From the NCBI RefSeq assembly GCF_014217875.1, contig NZ_CP059060.1:434001-498000 (forward strand): a stretch of DNA of 64,000 nucleotides, in the 5' to 3' direction. Positions 1-10,051 of the stretch are shown here, one piece after another. Both the position numbers and the translations under genes were made by a program. This stretch comes from Synechococcus sp. LTW-R (GTDB lineage Bacteria > Cyanobacteriota > Cyanobacteriia > PCC-6307 > Cyanobiaceae). How positions within the stretch are numbered: position 1 is the stretch's first letter; every line of letters starts with the position of its first letter. The notes below the pieces were generated by a model that did no database searches, was not told the DNA's origin, and worked only from the letters and a program-made list of their open reading frames with translations.

Positions 1-1346
1 AGTTCCTTTTCCAACCGCTCGAGCCGGTCCTTGCTGGCGGCATCCGATTCACGGCCAAGGGACAGCTTCTCCATCTCCAACTGGAGGATCCGGCGATCGA
101 GCTCGTCGATCTGCTCGGGCTTGGAGGTGATCTCCATCTTCAGCCGCGCCGCGGATTCATCCACGAGGTCGATGGCCTTATCGGGCAGGAAGCGATCGGC
201 GATGTAGCGGCTGCTGAGCACCGCGGACGCCACCAGGGCGTTGTCGGCGATGCGCACGCCATGGTGCACTTCGTAGCGCTCCTTCAAGCCGCGCAGGATC
301 GAGATCGTGTCCTCGACGGTGGGTTGATCGACAAAGACCTGCTGGAAGCGGCGCTCCAGGGCTGGATCCTTCTCAATGTGCTGGCGGTGTTCGTCCAGGG
401 TGGTAGCGCCAATGCAGCGCAGTTCTCCGCGGGCCAGCATCGGTTTGAGCAGGTTGCTGGCATCCATGGCACCGCCGCTCGCACCCGCACCCACCACGGT
501 GTGGATCTCATCGATGAACAGCACGATCTGGCCCTCGGAGGCGGTCACCTCCTTGAGCACGGCCTTCAGCCGTTCTTCGAATTCACCGCGGTACTTGGCG
601 CCGGCGATCAGAGCCCCCATATCCAGGGCAATGAGCTGACGGTTCTGCAGGGCCTGCGGGACGTCGCCGTTGACGATCCGTTGGGCCAGGCCTTCGACGA
701 TGGCGGTTTTACCCACGCCGGGTTCGCCGATCAGCACCGGGTTGTTTTTGGTGCGGCGGCTCAGGATCTGAATCGTGCGGCGGATTTCCTCGTCGCGGCC
801 GATGACCGGATCGAGCTTGCCGTCCTTGGCCGCCTGGGTGAGATCGCGGCCGTACTTCTCCAGGGATTCGTAGGTGCCTTCGGGGTTCTGATCGGTCACT
901 GTTTGGGATCCGCGAATCTCCTGAACGGCGTCTTTGAGCTTGGCGGCATCGGTGCCGTCTTGCGAGAGCAGCTGTTGGCCGCAGCGATCATCCGTCGCCA
1001 GGGCCAGCAGGAGATGCTCGATGGCGATGTAGCTGTCGCCGTAGGACCCTTTGAGCGTGTTGGCTTGATCGAGGACGGCGTTGAGCCCCTTGCCGAGGTA
1101 GACGTTCTCGGGGGGAGAACTCAAGGACGGTTGCCCTTCGATGGTGGCGTCGATCCTTTGGCTGAGGGTGCCGACATCCACTCCGGCCTTCTCCAGCACC
1201 CGCGAGGCCAGGCCCTGTTGCGACAGCAAGGCCGCGAAGAGATGCTCGCTTTCCATCTGCTGCTGCCGGCGCTGCTGCGCCAACTGCTGCGCAGCCACGA
1301 TGGCGGCCCAGGCTTTTTCAGTGAAGAGTTCGGCGGTCGGATGCAT
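1..1346 (-). CDS. clpB: ATP-dependent disaggregase ClpB, N-terminal part (runs off window)
   Basis: The minus strand is open from an ATG at 1346 to the window edge, giving about 448 codons that begin [20 protein letters not shown], the typical ClpB start. This covers the N domain and most of the first AAA+ domain. A Walker A sequence GEPGVGKTA lies near 705-735 and a Walker B sequence [14 protein letters not shown] near 490-530. ClpB is a hexameric cytosolic chaperone that threads aggregated proteins together with DnaK/DnaJ/GrpE. The middle coiled coil begins at the very left edge; the second AAA+ domain is outside the window. Whether this is the stress-induced or the constitutive cyanobacterial paralogue cannot be told. 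No CIRCE-type repeat is visible upstream. Confidence 0.97.
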   Translation of the reverse strand, partial: MHPTAELFTEKAWAAIVAAQQLAQQRRQQQMESEHLFAALLSQQGLASRVLEKAGVDVGTLSQRIDATIEGQPSLSSPPENVYLGKGLNAVLDQANTLKGSYGDSYIAIEHLLLALATDDRCGQQLLSQDGTDAAKLKDAVQEIRGSQTVTDQNPEGTYESLEKYGRDLTQAAKDGKLDPVIGRDEEIRRTIQILSRRTKNNPVLIGEPGVGKTAIVEGLAQRIVNGDVPQALQNRQLIALDMGALIAGAKYRGEFEERLKAVLKEVTASEGQIVLFIDEIHTVVGAGASGGAMDASNLLKPMLARGELRCIGATTLDEHRQHIEKDPALERRFQQVFVDQPTVEDTISILRGLKERYEVHHGVRIADNALVASAVLSSRYIADRFLPDKAIDLVDESAARLKMEITSKPEQIDELDRRILQLEMEKLSLGRESDAASKDRLERLEKE

Positions 1347-1410
1347 GGTGGTCCTCCCTCAGTTGGGTGGTGACCAAACCGTATGGCGATTGTTGGGGGA
1401 AGGAGGAGCG

Positions 1411-1438
1411 GAGAACCGAAGGTCTTGCTTCGGTCCTC
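1411..1438. other. Imperfect 11-bp stem hairpin between clpB and the upstream secreted-protein gene
   Basis: An inverted repeat with arms GAGAACCGAAG and CTTCGGTCCTC (one mismatch, 6-nt loop) sits 65 bases upstream of the clpB start and 45 bases downstream of the preceding minus-strand gene. There is no T-tract, so it is not a classical terminator. It could be a leader structure of clpB or a weak transcript end. Seen directly; the function is inference. Confidence 0.4.
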
Positions 1439-1482
1439 CACCCCCCTGTCGTGTGAGCCGTCTGTTCGGGACGGTTTCCCGC

Positions 1483-1845
1483 TCAGCGCGGTGAGCCGTT
1501 GTAGATCACTTGGGTGACGTGGCGGCCATCGACGGACACCTGCAGCTCCGTTTCGGTGGTCGGGGCTGTGCCCTGCTCAATCCAGCCGGGTCGGCCGCCA
1601 AGGAACTTGAAGCGGAATCCCTGGCTGTTGTTTTGCGTGAGGCAGCTGCCCCCACCGTCACCGGTGTTGAACATGCAGGCGGCGGGGCGATAGACGCTGA
1701 GGCCGCCGTTGTTATTGACGGCCCAGTTGCGCGCGACGTTGAGCGCCCGCACGTTGGCGGCACTGACCTGGGCGAGGGCAGGCATGCTGCTCAAGAGCGC
1801 GCTGGCAGCCATCAAGGCAGAGGTCTTCACCAGGGACTTGACCAT
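1483..1845 (-). CDS. Small secreted protein, function unknown
   Basis: A 120-residue protein with a clear Sec signal peptide: a basic start MVKSLVKTS, a hydrophobic stretch, and a probable cleavage after PALA (about residue 25). The mature part has a two-cysteine segment (ACMFNTGDGGGSC) that could form one disulfide in the periplasm, followed by FRFKFLGGRPGW and a beta-rich tail. I do not recognise a named family. It is followed on the same strand by clpB and preceded by another small secreted cysteine-bearing protein, so the two may be related in role or co-transcribed. Confidence 0.75.
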   Translation of the reverse strand: MVKSLVKTSALMAASALLSSMPALAQVSAANVRALNVARNWAVNNNGGLSVYRPAACMFNTGDGGGSCLTQNNSQGFRFKFLGGRPGWIEQGTAPTTETELQVSVDGRHVTQVIYNGSPR

Positions 1846-1895
1846 GACCGAGGCGGTGGAGTGAGGAAGTCCTCTTCAGTGTGGCCAGGGTTTCC

Positions 1896-2249
1896 CTATT
1901 GGGCTGCGGGGAGGGGAAGGACGCCGCTGGTCTGGCCGCACAACCGCGCCGGGCAGCCATCAGCGCTGTAGATCGCATCCGCTGGGGACAGGCAGCCCAT
2001 GCGATTTTTCTGCGTCACCTCGCTTGGCGCAATGCGCAGGGGTTGCAGCGCCGGGAGGGTTGGGTTGACCACAAGCCGGCAGCGTTTGGCGCCAATCACC
2101 CGCAGGGCGTTTGGACCAATCGCCGCGGGTGTCCCCCCGCCTTGGATCAGATCGAGAGGCGCCAGGGCTTCATTGGTTTGGGCCTGACCCGTCGATCCCC
2201 AGAGCAGCAGGCTGAGCAACAGCAGCGACCAGGTACTCCGAGTGGCCAT
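1896..2249 (-). CDS. Small secreted cysteine-containing protein, function unknown
   Basis: About 117 residues from the ATG at 2249 (MATRSTWSLLLLSLLLWG). ATGs at 2252 and 2264 are alternatives. The reading frame stays open to 2444, but that stretch lies over the oppositely oriented gene and looks non-coding. A signal peptide ends near GQA (about residue 21). The mature part has four cysteines (KRC, MGC, DGC, RLC), consistent with two disulfides. It is the first of two tandem small secreted proteins upstream of clpB and is divergent from the next gene with only 44 bases between starts. No family recognised. Confidence 0.65.
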   Translation of the reverse strand: MATRSTWSLLLLSLLLWGSTGQAQTNEALAPLDLIQGGGTPAAIGPNALRVIGAKRCRLVVNPTLPALQPLRIAPSEVTQKNRMGCLSPADAIYSADGCPARLCGQTSGVLPLPAAQ

Positions 2250-2293
2250 CATGGCTGGATCCATTGGCCCCAGTCTGCTCAAGACCACCGGAG

Positions 2294-2515
2294 ATGACCG
2301 TCGATTCAGCTGCTCAAGACCCATCCCGGTCTGCATTGGTCCAGCGGTTGGCCCAAGAGTCCTTTGCCTTTGATGGCACCGCCCGCGACCCCGAGCGCAA
2401 TTGCTGGCTGGTGGTTCACCGCCACCAACACGGTTGTCTGCCAAGTGAGTACGACATCCGCGAAGTGGACGAGGCGCTTTATTTGGAGGTGCTTGAAGCG
2501 CGACGGTCGGGTTGA
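2294..2515 (+). CDS. Small hypothetical protein (73 aa)
   Basis: An acidic soluble protein starting MTVDSAAQDPSRSALVQRL. The composition (RDPERNCWLVVHRHQHGCLPSEYDIREVDEAL split over residues 28-65) reads as genuine coding sequence, with two cysteines and a His-rich HRHQH. The ATG at 2294 is preferred because the upstream in-frame ATG at 2264 would overlap the divergent neighbour's start region. A GGAG lies immediately before the ATG, too close for a normal ribosome-binding site. Function unknown. Confidence 0.55.
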   Translation: MTVDSAAQDPSRSALVQRLAQESFAFDGTARDPERNCWLVVHRHQHGCLPSEYDIREVDEALYLEVLEARRSG

Positions 2516-2707
2516 TCGCCGTCTGGCTGGGAACCGTTGAGCGGCGGGATCGCGGCCAGCTTGGAGTGTTTCAGAAAGTCGGCGACGGACCGCGCTGGAT
2601 CGTTTGCTGTCTGAGCTGAAACGGGGCGCTCATCCATGGTTTTGATTGCTGCGCATCGCTCAGGGTCGCGCTCAGGCCGGACTGACGCAACGGAAGAAAA
2701 ACAGGCA

Positions 2708-2733
2708 CAAAAAAACCGCCCCCGAAGGGACGG
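2708..2733 (-). terminator. Rho-independent terminator of petJ
   Basis: Read on the minus strand, this is a GC-rich stem (CCGTCCC / GGGGCGG with a TTCG loop) followed by seven T residues, about 30 bases past the petJ stop codon. It is one of the two clear intrinsic terminators in the window and marks the end of the minus-strand gene run that enters from the right. Confidence 0.85.
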
Positions 2734-2761
2734 TTGCGGAGGTCAGCCTATGAGGACTGAA

Positions 2762-3103
2762 TCAGGCCCAGCCGTTCTGGCTCTGGGACTCGACGTAGGC
2801 AGCGACGTCGGCGATGTCACCGGCGCTCAGCTTGCCGCCGAAGGCGGGCATGGCGTTCTTGCCGTTGGTGACTTGGTACTGGATGGCCTCTTCATGGCCA
2901 GCGCTGTAGTTGGCCAGGTAGGACTCGAGGGCTTCTTTCTTGAGGGTGCGCTCGGCGTTCACCACGTTGCCGCCGCCCATGTGGCAAGCAGCGCAGTTCG
3001 CGGAGAAGATCTGGGCGCCGTGGTCGGCATCAGCGGCGAAGCTGGGGGAAGCACCCAGCACCAGCGCCAGGCAAAGGGCAATCAGGGAGAGGAGACGGCG
3101 CAT
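2762..3103 (-). CDS. petJ: Cytochrome c6 (PetJ)
   Basis: 113 residues: a lumen-targeting signal peptide ending near SFAADA (about residue 24), then a class I c-type cytochrome. The heme attachment motif CAACH is near residues 38-42 and the distal Met ligand sits in NAMPAFGGKLS. Cytochrome c6 carries electrons from cytochrome b6f to photosystem I or to terminal oxidase in the thylakoid lumen, replacing plastocyanin under low copper. It lies 94 bases after the SDR/hemE/glgB run and has its own terminator. No plastocyanin gene is present in this window. Confidence 0.96.
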   Translation of the reverse strand: MRRLLSLIALCLALVLGASPSFAADADHGAQIFSANCAACHMGGGNVVNAERTLKKEALESYLANYSAGHEEAIQYQVTNGKNAMPAFGGKLSAGDIADVAAYVESQSQNGWA

Positions 3104-3197
3104 CTGAGCTCGTGCAACCTGGCCAAATTAAGAGGCCAAGGCCGTCCTCGTCGTGATTGCTGCAGAGGTTCGCAACATTTGAAACCTCCTGTTGTGA

Positions 3198-4196
3198 TCA
3201 GCCCCGGTGTTTCAGTCCGGCGTCCTCAAAGACCGCCTCCAGGGTTGGAGCATGGCTCACCAGGCCAAACCGTTCCGGTGGGCTGATTGGGTCATGGACG
3301 AAGTGGCGCTGGCGGATCGAGAACCGATCCCAGGCGTTCACTTCAATGCGCAGCAGCTTGATCAGGCCTTCGATCAGCCAGCCCCGCAGGTCCAGGCCAA
3401 TCGGCGGATACCAACCCCGGCGCCAGCGGCAGAGACGCTTCACGGTCTCGTTCACCGTGACAGACGGTTGTCCGAGGACCAAGCGCCGCACGGCCCCTTG
3501 GCCGGCCTCAGGGTTCGCTTGATGGGGATTGGTCGCTAGATGCGCGCAGACCCGCGCTATGTCAGCGGCATGGATGAAGTGGAAACTGGCCTCCGCACGC
3601 AGCCATTTGGCCAGCCAGAGCCAGCGCGCCCCCTCCTTGAGGCCAGCCGTGAGGTAGCTGGTGGGGAAGACGCCCGAGCCATCGACGCGGCCACCGAAGA
3701 CCAGGGTGGGGAAGACCGCCACGATCCGCTGGGCCAGCGGGTGCTGTTCCAGCTGCTCCAGGCATTGGGCCTTGGTCTGGATGTACTCGGTGCCGTAGGG
3801 CATCGCCTCCGGCAGCAACTGCAGGTCCTTGTTGAGGATGCTGGCGGTGGAGAAGTACACCACCTGCTCGAGCACCTCGGGATTGGTGGCCGCCAGCATC
3901 TGCTTGACCGCCACCACATTCACCTGTTGGGCCCGCTCGGGATCCCCCCAGGCCGTGGCGGTGTGGATGATCCGCGTCGCCGACGCGATCTGAGCGCGGT
4001 GGGGCTCCGCATCCCGCAGATCCCCCACCAGCAGAGTGATACGCGGATCCGCCGCGGGAACGGCCGTCAGCTTGCTGGGATCCCGCAGCCAGAGCAGCAG
4101 CTCGGCATCAGTTTCCCGGTAGAGCAGATCAGCGATGTGTTGGCCAACGCAACCGCTGGCCCCCGTGATCAGGATCCGTGCGGGGGTGGAACTCAA
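3198..4196 (-). CDS. NAD(P)-dependent epimerase/dehydratase (extended SDR family)
   Basis: 332 residues. The N-terminal Rossmann motif is [13 protein letters not shown] (residues 9-21), and VGDLRDAE and [10 protein letters not shown] follow in the usual SDR order. The active-site region keeps [11 protein letters not shown] (YxxxK variant). The start ATG overlaps the hemE stop by 4 bases (ATGA), implying translational coupling. The substrate cannot be inferred from sequence. SDR genes next to hemE in picocyanobacteria are usually annotated only as NAD-dependent epimerases. Role is open, with nucleotide-sugar or pigment-related chemistry both possible. Confidence 0.85.
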   Translation of the reverse strand: MSSTPARILITGASGCVGQHIADLLYRETDAELLLWLRDPSKLTAVPAADPRITLLVGDLRDAEPHRAQIASATRIIHTATAWGDPERAQQVNVVAVKQMLAATNPEVLEQVVYFSTASILNKDLQLLPEAMPYGTEYIQTKAQCLEQLEQHPLAQRIVAVFPTLVFGGRVDGSGVFPTSYLTAGLKEGARWLWLAKWLRAEASFHFIHAADIARVCAHLATNPHQANPEAGQGAVRRLVLGQPSVTVNETVKRLCRWRRGWYPPIGLDLRGWLIEGLIKLLRIEVNAWDRFSIRQRHFVHDPISPPERFGLVSHAPTLEAVFEDAGLKHRG

Positions 4197-5251
4197 ACCG
4201 CGGCTCCGAGGCGATCCATGACGGATTTGCCGGCCTCGAAGAAGAACTGACCGTTCTCTTCAGGGGTGCCCGGGAGGATGCCGTGGCCGAGGTTGAGGAT
4301 GTGCTTGCGGCCGCGGGCCTTGCGTACGCAGTCGTCGATGCGATCGCGGATCGCGTCTTGGCTGCCGAAGAGCAGGCCGGGGTCCACGTTGCCCTGAACG
4401 CCGATGTGCTCAGGCATGCGGGCCAGGCCTTCGGCCATGTCCACGGTCCAGTCGAGCGAAACGATGTCCACGCCGGTCTTGGCCATCCGCTCGATCACGC
4501 CAGCGCTGCCGGAGATGTAGAGGATGAAGGGGGTGTCGGGGTGGGTCTGCTTGACCAGATCCACGACCTTCTTTTGATAGGGCGCCGCGAAGGTGTCGTA
4601 GTCCGCGGGGCTCAGTTGACCGGCCCAGGAGTCGAACATCTGCACCACTTGGGCACCGGAGTCGATCTGGTAGCGCAGGTAGTTGGCGATGGACTCGGCG
4701 AAATGATCCAGCAGCTTGTGCAGGATCTGGGGTTCGCGGAAGGCCATGGCCTTGATCACCGCATAGTTCTTGCTGCTCTTGCCTTCAACGACATAGGCGG
4801 CCAGGGTCCAGGGAGCGCCGACGAAACCCAGGACGGCGGCCTCATTGCCCACGCTCTGGCGCAGGCGACCCAGCACCTCACCGACGAAGGGCATGGTCTC
4901 GGCGGGGTTCAGGGGAGTCAGTGCCTCCACTTGGGCCATCGAGCGGATCGGGTCCTGGATTTGGGGGCCCTTGCTCTCGATGATGTCGAAGTCAATGCCC
5001 ATGCCGGGCAGGGGCGTAAGGATGTCTGAGAACAGGATCACGCCGTCGGGCTTGAAGGCGTTGAACGGTTGCATCGAGATCTCGTAGGAGAGATCGGGGT
5101 TCTCAGAGCGCTCGCGGAAGCTGGGGTATTTGTCGCGCAGGTCGCGGTAGATCTTCATGTACCGGCCGGCCTGGCGCATCATCCAGACCGGTGGACGCTC
5201 CACCTGCTCACCACGGGCGGCTCGCAGTAGCAGGGGGGCGTTGGAAGACAT
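4193..5251 (-). CDS. hemE: Uroporphyrinogen decarboxylase
   Basis: 352 residues, the normal length for HemE. Signature [20 protein letters not shown] is at residues 20-39, and the second signature [16 protein letters not shown] lies near residue 142. The catalytic Asp of the [21 protein letters not shown] region (near residue 78) is present. It converts uroporphyrinogen III to coproporphyrinogen III in the cytosol, the shared branch towards heme, chlorophyll and bilins. It sits 53 bases after glgB and overlaps the SDR gene by 4 bases. Confidence 0.98.
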   Translation of the reverse strand: MSSNAPLLLRAARGEQVERPPVWMMRQAGRYMKIYRDLRDKYPSFRERSENPDLSYEISMQPFNAFKPDGVILFSDILTPLPGMGIDFDIIESKGPQIQDPIRSMAQVEALTPLNPAETMPFVGEVLGRLRQSVGNEAAVLGFVGAPWTLAAYVVEGKSSKNYAVIKAMAFREPQILHKLLDHFAESIANYLRYQIDSGAQVVQMFDSWAGQLSPADYDTFAAPYQKKVVDLVKQTHPDTPFILYISGSAGVIERMAKTGVDIVSLDWTVDMAEGLARMPEHIGVQGNVDPGLLFGSQDAIRDRIDDCVRKARGRKHILNLGHGILPGTPEENGQFFFEAGKSVMDRLGAAV

Positions 5252-5304
5252 GAGGAGTTGCGATGGGGCCTTGGAAGCTACCCGAGCAGCCTCCCCAATG
5301 CGGC

Positions 5305-7632
5305 CTACCAGGGACCGTGTCCCTCCGCTTCTTCACGAACTTCAGTGTCCGCATCTGCTTGGCGTTCCTGGCTGCGCTTCTCATCCCGCTTGAAGACGAG
5401 CACAGAGAGGGGAGGAAGACAAAGATCCAGGGAGTTCTCGTAACTGTGGATCCCCCACTCGTCGGTGAATTTGCCCCCCAGGTTGCCCAGGTTGCTGCCG
5501 CCGTAGCGGGCGGCATCGGTGTTGAGGACCTCGGTGTAGAAGCCGCTCAGGGGAACGCCAACGCGGTAGTGGGAATGGCTCTGCGGGGTGAAGTTCGCGA
5601 CCACAACGAGCCACTGGCCGGTGGTGCTCTCGCGGCGCATGAAGCTGATCACTGAATGGCGGTTGTCATTGCAGTCGATCCACTGGAAGCCGTACTCCTC
5701 AAAGTCGTCGCGCCAGAGAGCGGGATGTGACTTGTAGAAGACGTTGAGGTCATCCACCAGGAGCTGCAGTCCTTGATGGGGCTCGTACTGGAGCAGATCC
5801 CACTGCAGGTCGCCCCAGACATTCCATTCAGCCCGCTGGCCGAATTCCATCCCCATAAAGATGGTCTTCTTGCCTGGGTGGGTCCACATGTAGGCCAGCA
5901 GGGCCCGGGTGTTGGCGAATTTCTGCCAGTCATCCCCGGGCATCTTGTGGAGCAGGTTGCTCTTGCCGTGCACCACCTCGTCATGGCTCAGGGCGAGCAT
6001 GAACTTCTCGGTGTAGGCGTACCAGATCGAGAAGGTGACGTTGTTCTGGTGGAACTGGCGGAACCAGGGATCCAGCTCGAAGTAATCGAGCATGTCGTGC
6101 ATCCAGCCCATGTTCCATTTGAGGTTGAATCCCAACCCGCCCATGTCCGTGGGCTTGGTCACCATCGGCCAGGTGGTGGATTCCTCGGCGATGGAGAGGG
6201 CGCCAGGAAAGTGCTGGAAGAGCACATGGTTCGCCTGCTGCAGGAACTGCACGGCTTCCGTGTTCTCGCGTCCACCATGCTCGTTCGGGATCCACTCGCC
6301 GTCGGGGCGCAGGTAGTCCCGGTAGAGCATTGAGGCCACGGCGTCCACCCGAATGCCGTCGATGTGGAACTGTTCGAACCAATAGATCAGGTTCGCTACG
6401 AGGAAGTTCCGGACTTCGTTGCGGCTGTAGTTGAAGATCAGCGTCCCCCATTCCTTGTGCTCGCCGATCCGCGGATCCGCGTGTTCATAGAGGTGGGCGC
6501 CATCGAAGAAGGCCAGGCCGTGGGCATCCTTCGGGAAGTGTCCGGGGACCCAGTCGAGGATCACGCCAATGCCCTCGGCGTGGCAGCGATCGACGAAGGC
6601 GCGGAACTCATCGGGCCGGCCGAAGCGGCTGGTGGGGGCATACCAGCCCGTCACTTGATAGCCCCAGGACCCATCAAAGGGATGCTCTGAGATGGGCATC
6701 AGCTCGATGTGGGTGAAGCCCCTCGCTTTGACGTAGGGGATCACCCGATCGGCCAGCTCGGGATAGGTCAGCAGACGGGCCCCGGGTTTGAGGTCGGCTG
6801 CGGGGACGGGCTCCCGTGCGCTTCCGTCGGCTTCGATGTAGGGCTGATCGGCGCCGGCATGCATCCAGCTGCCGAGGTGCATCTCGTAGACCGAGATCGG
6901 CTGATCGAGGGGATTGCGGCTGTCGCGCTCCTGCATCCAGCGGCCATCGCCCCAGCCGTAGCCCTCCAGGGCTTCGACGACGGAGCCGTTGTCGGGCCTG
7001 ACCTCATGGCGGAAGCCGTAGGGGTCAGCCTTTTGGTAACAGTGCCCCTGCTGGGAGCGGATCTCGTACTTGTAGATCTCGCCCGGTTTCAGGCCAGGGA
7101 TGAACACCTCCCAACAGCCGCCCAAGCGGGATTGCATGGGGTGGTGGCGTCCATCCCAGCTGTTGAAATTGCCCAGCACGGAGACGCTGCGGGCGTTGGG
7201 CGCCCAGAGGCAGAACATGACGCCGGTGACACCGTCGCGCGTCACCACGTGGGCACCCATCTTTTGCCAGATGTGGTGGTGGTTGCCTTCGGCGAAGAGA
7301 TGGCGATCGAGCTCGCCCATCCACTCGTCGCGGAAGGCCCAGGGGTCGTGGCTGACGTGTTCAATGCCCCCGCGTTGCACCCGGACCTGGTAGCCACTGC
7401 CGGGGTTGCTCGAGAGTTCGGTTTCGAAGACCCAGGGGTGGTGGGGCGTCTCCATGGCCTGGGGCGCACCGGCGCCGATCAGCTCAACCCGATCGGCTTC
7501 CGGCATCCAGACGCGAACGACCCACTTGCCGTTGTCGAGTGGGTGGGCACCCAGGACAGCCTGGGGATGGTCATGGCGACATTCCGCGAGGCGCTGACCG
7601 TCTTTAACCATCCACTCGAGCTGAGCCAGCAC
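5305..7632 (-). CDS. glgB: 1,4-alpha-glucan branching enzyme
   Basis: 775 residues with the GlgB order: CBM48 domains (about 20-220), then a GH13 TIM barrel. Barrel landmarks visible are [12 protein letters not shown], the nucleophile region [15 protein letters not shown], the acid/base region [13 protein letters not shown], and [10 protein letters not shown]. The enzyme introduces alpha-1,6 branches into glycogen. The partner synthase glgA is in the same window at 47.2-48.7 kb on the other strand. The gene is part of a minus-strand run ending hemE - SDR. The last residues ([20 protein letters not shown]) form a charged tail. Confidence 0.97.
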   Translation of the reverse strand: MLAQLEWMVKDGQRLAECRHDHPQAVLGAHPLDNGKWVVRVWMPEADRVELIGAGAPQAMETPHHPWVFETELSSNPGSGYQVRVQRGGIEHVSHDPWAFRDEWMGELDRHLFAEGNHHHIWQKMGAHVVTRDGVTGVMFCLWAPNARSVSVLGNFNSWDGRHHPMQSRLGGCWEVFIPGLKPGEIYKYEIRSQQGHCYQKADPYGFRHEVRPDNGSVVEALEGYGWGDGRWMQERDSRNPLDQPISVYEMHLGSWMHAGADQPYIEADGSAREPVPAADLKPGARLLTYPELADRVIPYVKARGFTHIELMPISEHPFDGSWGYQVTGWYAPTSRFGRPDEFRAFVDRCHAEGIGVILDWVPGHFPKDAHGLAFFDGAHLYEHADPRIGEHKEWGTLIFNYSRNEVRNFLVANLIYWFEQFHIDGIRVDAVASMLYRDYLRPDGEWIPNEHGGRENTEAVQFLQQANHVLFQHFPGALSIAEESTTWPMVTKPTDMGGLGFNLKWNMGWMHDMLDYFELDPWFRQFHQNNVTFSIWYAYTEKFMLALSHDEVVHGKSNLLHKMPGDDWQKFANTRALLAYMWTHPGKKTIFMGMEFGQRAEWNVWGDLQWDLLQYEPHQGLQLLVDDLNVFYKSHPALWRDDFEEYGFQWIDCNDNRHSVISFMRRESTTGQWLVVVANFTPQSHSHYRVGVPLSGFYTEVLNTDAARYGGSNLGNLGGKFTDEWGIHSYENSLDLCLPPLSVLVFKRDEKRSQERQADADTEVREEAEGHGPW

Positions 7633-7661
7633 AGGACCTCAAGGCAAAGCGTGGCTGGGAG

Positions 7662-7683
7662 CTTAAGCGGGTTTTTGCTTAAG
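7662..7683. other. Perfect 7-bp inverted repeat ahead of glgB
   Basis: Arms CTTAAGC (7662-7668) and GCTTAAG (7677-7683) flank an 8-base spacer. The repeat lies in the 46-base gap between the upstream exported-protein gene, whose TAA stop falls in one arm, and the glgB start. It could be an intercistronic RNA hairpin adjusting glgB expression, or chance. There is no run of T in the transcript direction that would make it a terminator. Confidence 0.35.
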
Positions 7684-8455
7684 AAGCTGCAGCCGGTGCA
7701 GCAGGTTCTTCAGGGAAGTCGACCCCGGTGATTTGGTTCTCGTTGTTGAGGATCACGTAGAGGTTGTCGCTCAGCCTGTTGAAGTGCACGTTGACGAGCA
7801 CTAGGCGCATGTCCGGCGTGGATTCGGCCTCCACGACCCGGTTGATGTTCACGAAGTTGCCCGTGATCCGCTGGAGTCCCAGCCACTTGCGCTGCAGGGC
7901 GTCGGGGGTGATCTCCTCTTGGAAGTCCGGGCTCAGGAAGCTTTGGGCGCTGATGAAGTTCCCGGTGCTCACCGCTTCGATGAACTGCTTGGCCACCAGG
8001 CTGGTGGTGTCATCGGCCCGATCGACGTAATAGCGCGAGAGCTTGCCCTCGCCATTGAGCACCATGAAGACCACACGCTTGCCCGCGCTGGTGTTCAGCT
8101 CGGCTTCCACGGTGCTCTTGCCCATGCCGCTGCGAACACTCAGCAGGGTGTAGCCGAGAACCTTCGGCTGGGTGCGCATCGTCGCCGCGATCATCGAGGG
8201 GCTGGTGATCGCTTGGCGCTCGGTTGAAAACTGCGCGTAGCGCGCATTGGCATCGCCATCTTTGACGGCCTTCAGGATGCGCAGGGCGGCGCTGCGGGCC
8301 TGCGCCACGCTCAGGGCGCTGCCTTGGGCGATGGGGCTGAGGCTGGCCTTGGGGAACGCCTTTGCTGGAACTGTGCTCGCCAACAGGCCAGACGTCGCCA
8401 TGGCCAGGGTGAAGGACCCAAGACCGGCGGAGAGCAGGCGCAGGTGGCGCGGCAT
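7679..8455 (-). CDS. Exported protein with NTF2/DUF3887-like repeats, function unknown
   Basis: 258 residues. A signal-peptide-like N-terminus (hydrophobic 10-28, then VPAKAFPKA) is followed by two similar segments. One is ALRILKAVKDGDANARYAQF and the other AKQFIEAVSTGNFISAQSFL; each leads into a beta-rich block (VMIL / VLVNVHFNRL). This pattern of a small helix plus a curved sheet repeated twice matches proteins annotated as DUF3887, which act as ligand or protein-binding modules. The family assignment is from pattern only. It lies 21 bases after the hydrolase gene and 46 before glgB, so it is probably co-transcribed with them. Confidence 0.7.
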   Translation of the reverse strand: MPRHLRLLSAGLGSFTLAMATSGLLASTVPAKAFPKASLSPIAQGSALSVAQARSAALRILKAVKDGDANARYAQFSTERQAITSPSMIAATMRTQPKVLGYTLLSVRSGMGKSTVEAELNTSAGKRVVFMVLNGEGKLSRYYVDRADDTTSLVAKQFIEAVSTGNFISAQSFLSPDFQEEITPDALQRKWLGLQRITGNFVNINRVVEAESTPDMRLVLVNVHFNRLSDNLYVILNNENQITGVDFPEEPAAPAAAS

Positions 8456-8476
8456 TGCAGAGGCTCGAGGTGGGCC

Positions 8477-10051
8477 TCAGTTTGCCCCAACCATCGGAAG
8501 AATGCTGAGGGCTGCATCGCCCAGCTTCAGCGTGACCGTGATGATGCGGTGATCGGCCCCCACACTCGAGCGGGGCTGCGATCCATCGCCCGGGTTGACG
8601 GCGATTTGCGGCCAAGCGGCCAGGGCGATCGAGAGCCTCAGGGTGCAGCCCGCCTCGAGCGTCACCAGCAGCGGTTGGAGTGCCACCGAACGGCGTTGGC
8701 TGAGCTGGGCCTCCGGGCCAAGGAAGCGGGCGAAGCCGGTGGAGAGCTGCTCGACCCGTTTATCCCGGTGGCAGACCGAGAGGGCCACACAGAGATCAAA
8801 TCCGGGTTGATCGGCGGCGGCCTCCAGCTCCAACTGCGGTCGGCCATAGACCTCGATGGGCTGATCCGTGGTCAGCGTGTTGAAGCAGGCCACATCGGTT
8901 CGGGCATCGAGATCGCGGCGATCCACCGGGCCGGCCTCCAGCCCAAGGTGGCCGCCGCGGCCGGCCATGGCACGCCAGGGGTCATGCACGATCACCACCT
9001 CAGACCCGCCGCCGCCGCTCTGGTCGAGCAGTTGCCCTTCGACGGGAACCCTGGCGGCCAGTCCGCCGCTGGCCAGCTGCCAGCGCTGCCCCGAACAGGC
9101 CTGGGGTGCGCGGGCTTGCCACTGCCCGCTGCTCCCTTCCATCAAGACCGCCTCCTCCGGAGCGGTGGGTTCTTGACCACAGAGGTGACGCCGGAAGAAG
9201 TCCAACTGCACTTGATCAAGGCCCCCTCCCCAGTTCAGGTGGGTCCAGGCACCGATGCGCAGCAGTGGGGCCCCGCCCGCCGCAGCGGAACGTCGCCAGA
9301 GATCGAGAACACCGTTGAGGTGTGGGTCATGCCAGCCGCCAATGATCAGCATCGGCCGCGTCCAGAGCTCTGAGGGTGGCTGATGAATCCGCCAATGGTT
9401 GCTGTTGTTGGGATCAGCCTGGAGCCACTGCAGTCCCATGCCGGTGGGGTCGAAGCGCTCCAGCAAGACCAGGCCATCGCGCAGGAAGTTGCCGTTCTCG
9501 AGGCTCAGGCGAATCGCTTGCCAGCCCTGCCGATCCCCCTGACGCTTGCAGCGTTGGGCGGCGAGCTGCAGGGCCCAACCCAACCCCAGCGCCCACCAGT
9601 GGCATCCACCATCGCTGGCCCAATGCAACCGTTCGTCCAGTCCACACATCGCTGGGGCGAGGGCGTCGGGCAAGTGCTCCGCATTGGAATAGAGGAGTTG
9701 GCTCAGGCCCTGATACGAGAAGCCGTAGGTGCCCACCTTTCCAGTGCACCAGGGTTGCTCGCGGATCCAGCGCAGGGTGTCCGTGGCGTCGCTGGCCTCC
9801 TGGGCAAAGCCGCCGAAATCACCACCCGAATCACCCCGTCCGCGGACGTCTTGAACCAGGACTGCAAATCCAGCCTCGACGTACCAACGCGGATGGGCAT
9901 AGGTGACCGTCGAGGCAATGGCGCGGCCGTAGGGCTGGCGCATCAGCAGGCAAGGCCAGGGGCCTTCTCCTGCGGGTGTCCAAAGCGTGGCGGTCAGGAC
10001 CGTGCCGTCAGAGCAGCGCAGCTGCTCCTGACTCAACGGACTTTCGGGCAA
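8477..10051 (-). CDS. CocE/NonD family serine hydrolase (X-Pro peptidase S15-like)
   Basis: 524 residues. The alpha/beta-hydrolase core holds GTYGFSYQGLSQ with nucleophile Ser112, an acidic residue in IIGGWHDPHLNG (Asp242) and a histidine in IGAWTHLNWG (His271). That is the expected Ser-Asp-His triad of the CocE/X-prolyl dipeptidyl-peptidase family. A C-terminal jelly-roll domain (about 340-520) contains the usual ending LRLSIALAAWPQIAVNPG. Substrates in this family are esters, beta-lactam side chains or Pro peptides, so the true substrate is unknown. Its start overlaps the preceding small secreted-protein gene by 19 bases. Confidence 0.9.
   Translation of the reverse strand: MPESPLSQEQLRCSDGTVLTATLWTPAGEGPWPCLLMRQPYGRAIASTVTYAHPRWYVEAGFAVLVQDVRGRGDSGGDFGGFAQEASDATDTLRWIREQPWCTGKVGTYGFSYQGLSQLLYSNAEHLPDALAPAMCGLDERLHWASDGGCHWWALGLGWALQLAAQRCKRQGDRQGWQAIRLSLENGNFLRDGLVLLERFDPTGMGLQWLQADPNNSNHWRIHQPPSELWTRPMLIIGGWHDPHLNGVLDLWRRSAAAGGAPLLRIGAWTHLNWGGGLDQVQLDFFRRHLCGQEPTAPEEAVLMEGSSGQWQARAPQACSGQRWQLASGGLAARVPVEGQLLDQSGGGGSEVVIVHDPWRAMAGRGGHLGLEAGPVDRRDLDARTDVACFNTLTTDQPIEVYGRPQLELEAAADQPGFDLCVALSVCHRDKRVEQLSTGFARFLGPEAQLSQRRSVALQPLLVTLEAGCTLRLSIALAAWPQIAVNPGDGSQPRSSVGADHRIITVTLKLGDAALSILPMVGAN

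Noticed and set aside
261-1373. Plus-strand frame of 370 codons opposite clpB
   Set aside because: Antisense shadow of a clear clpB gene on the minus strand.
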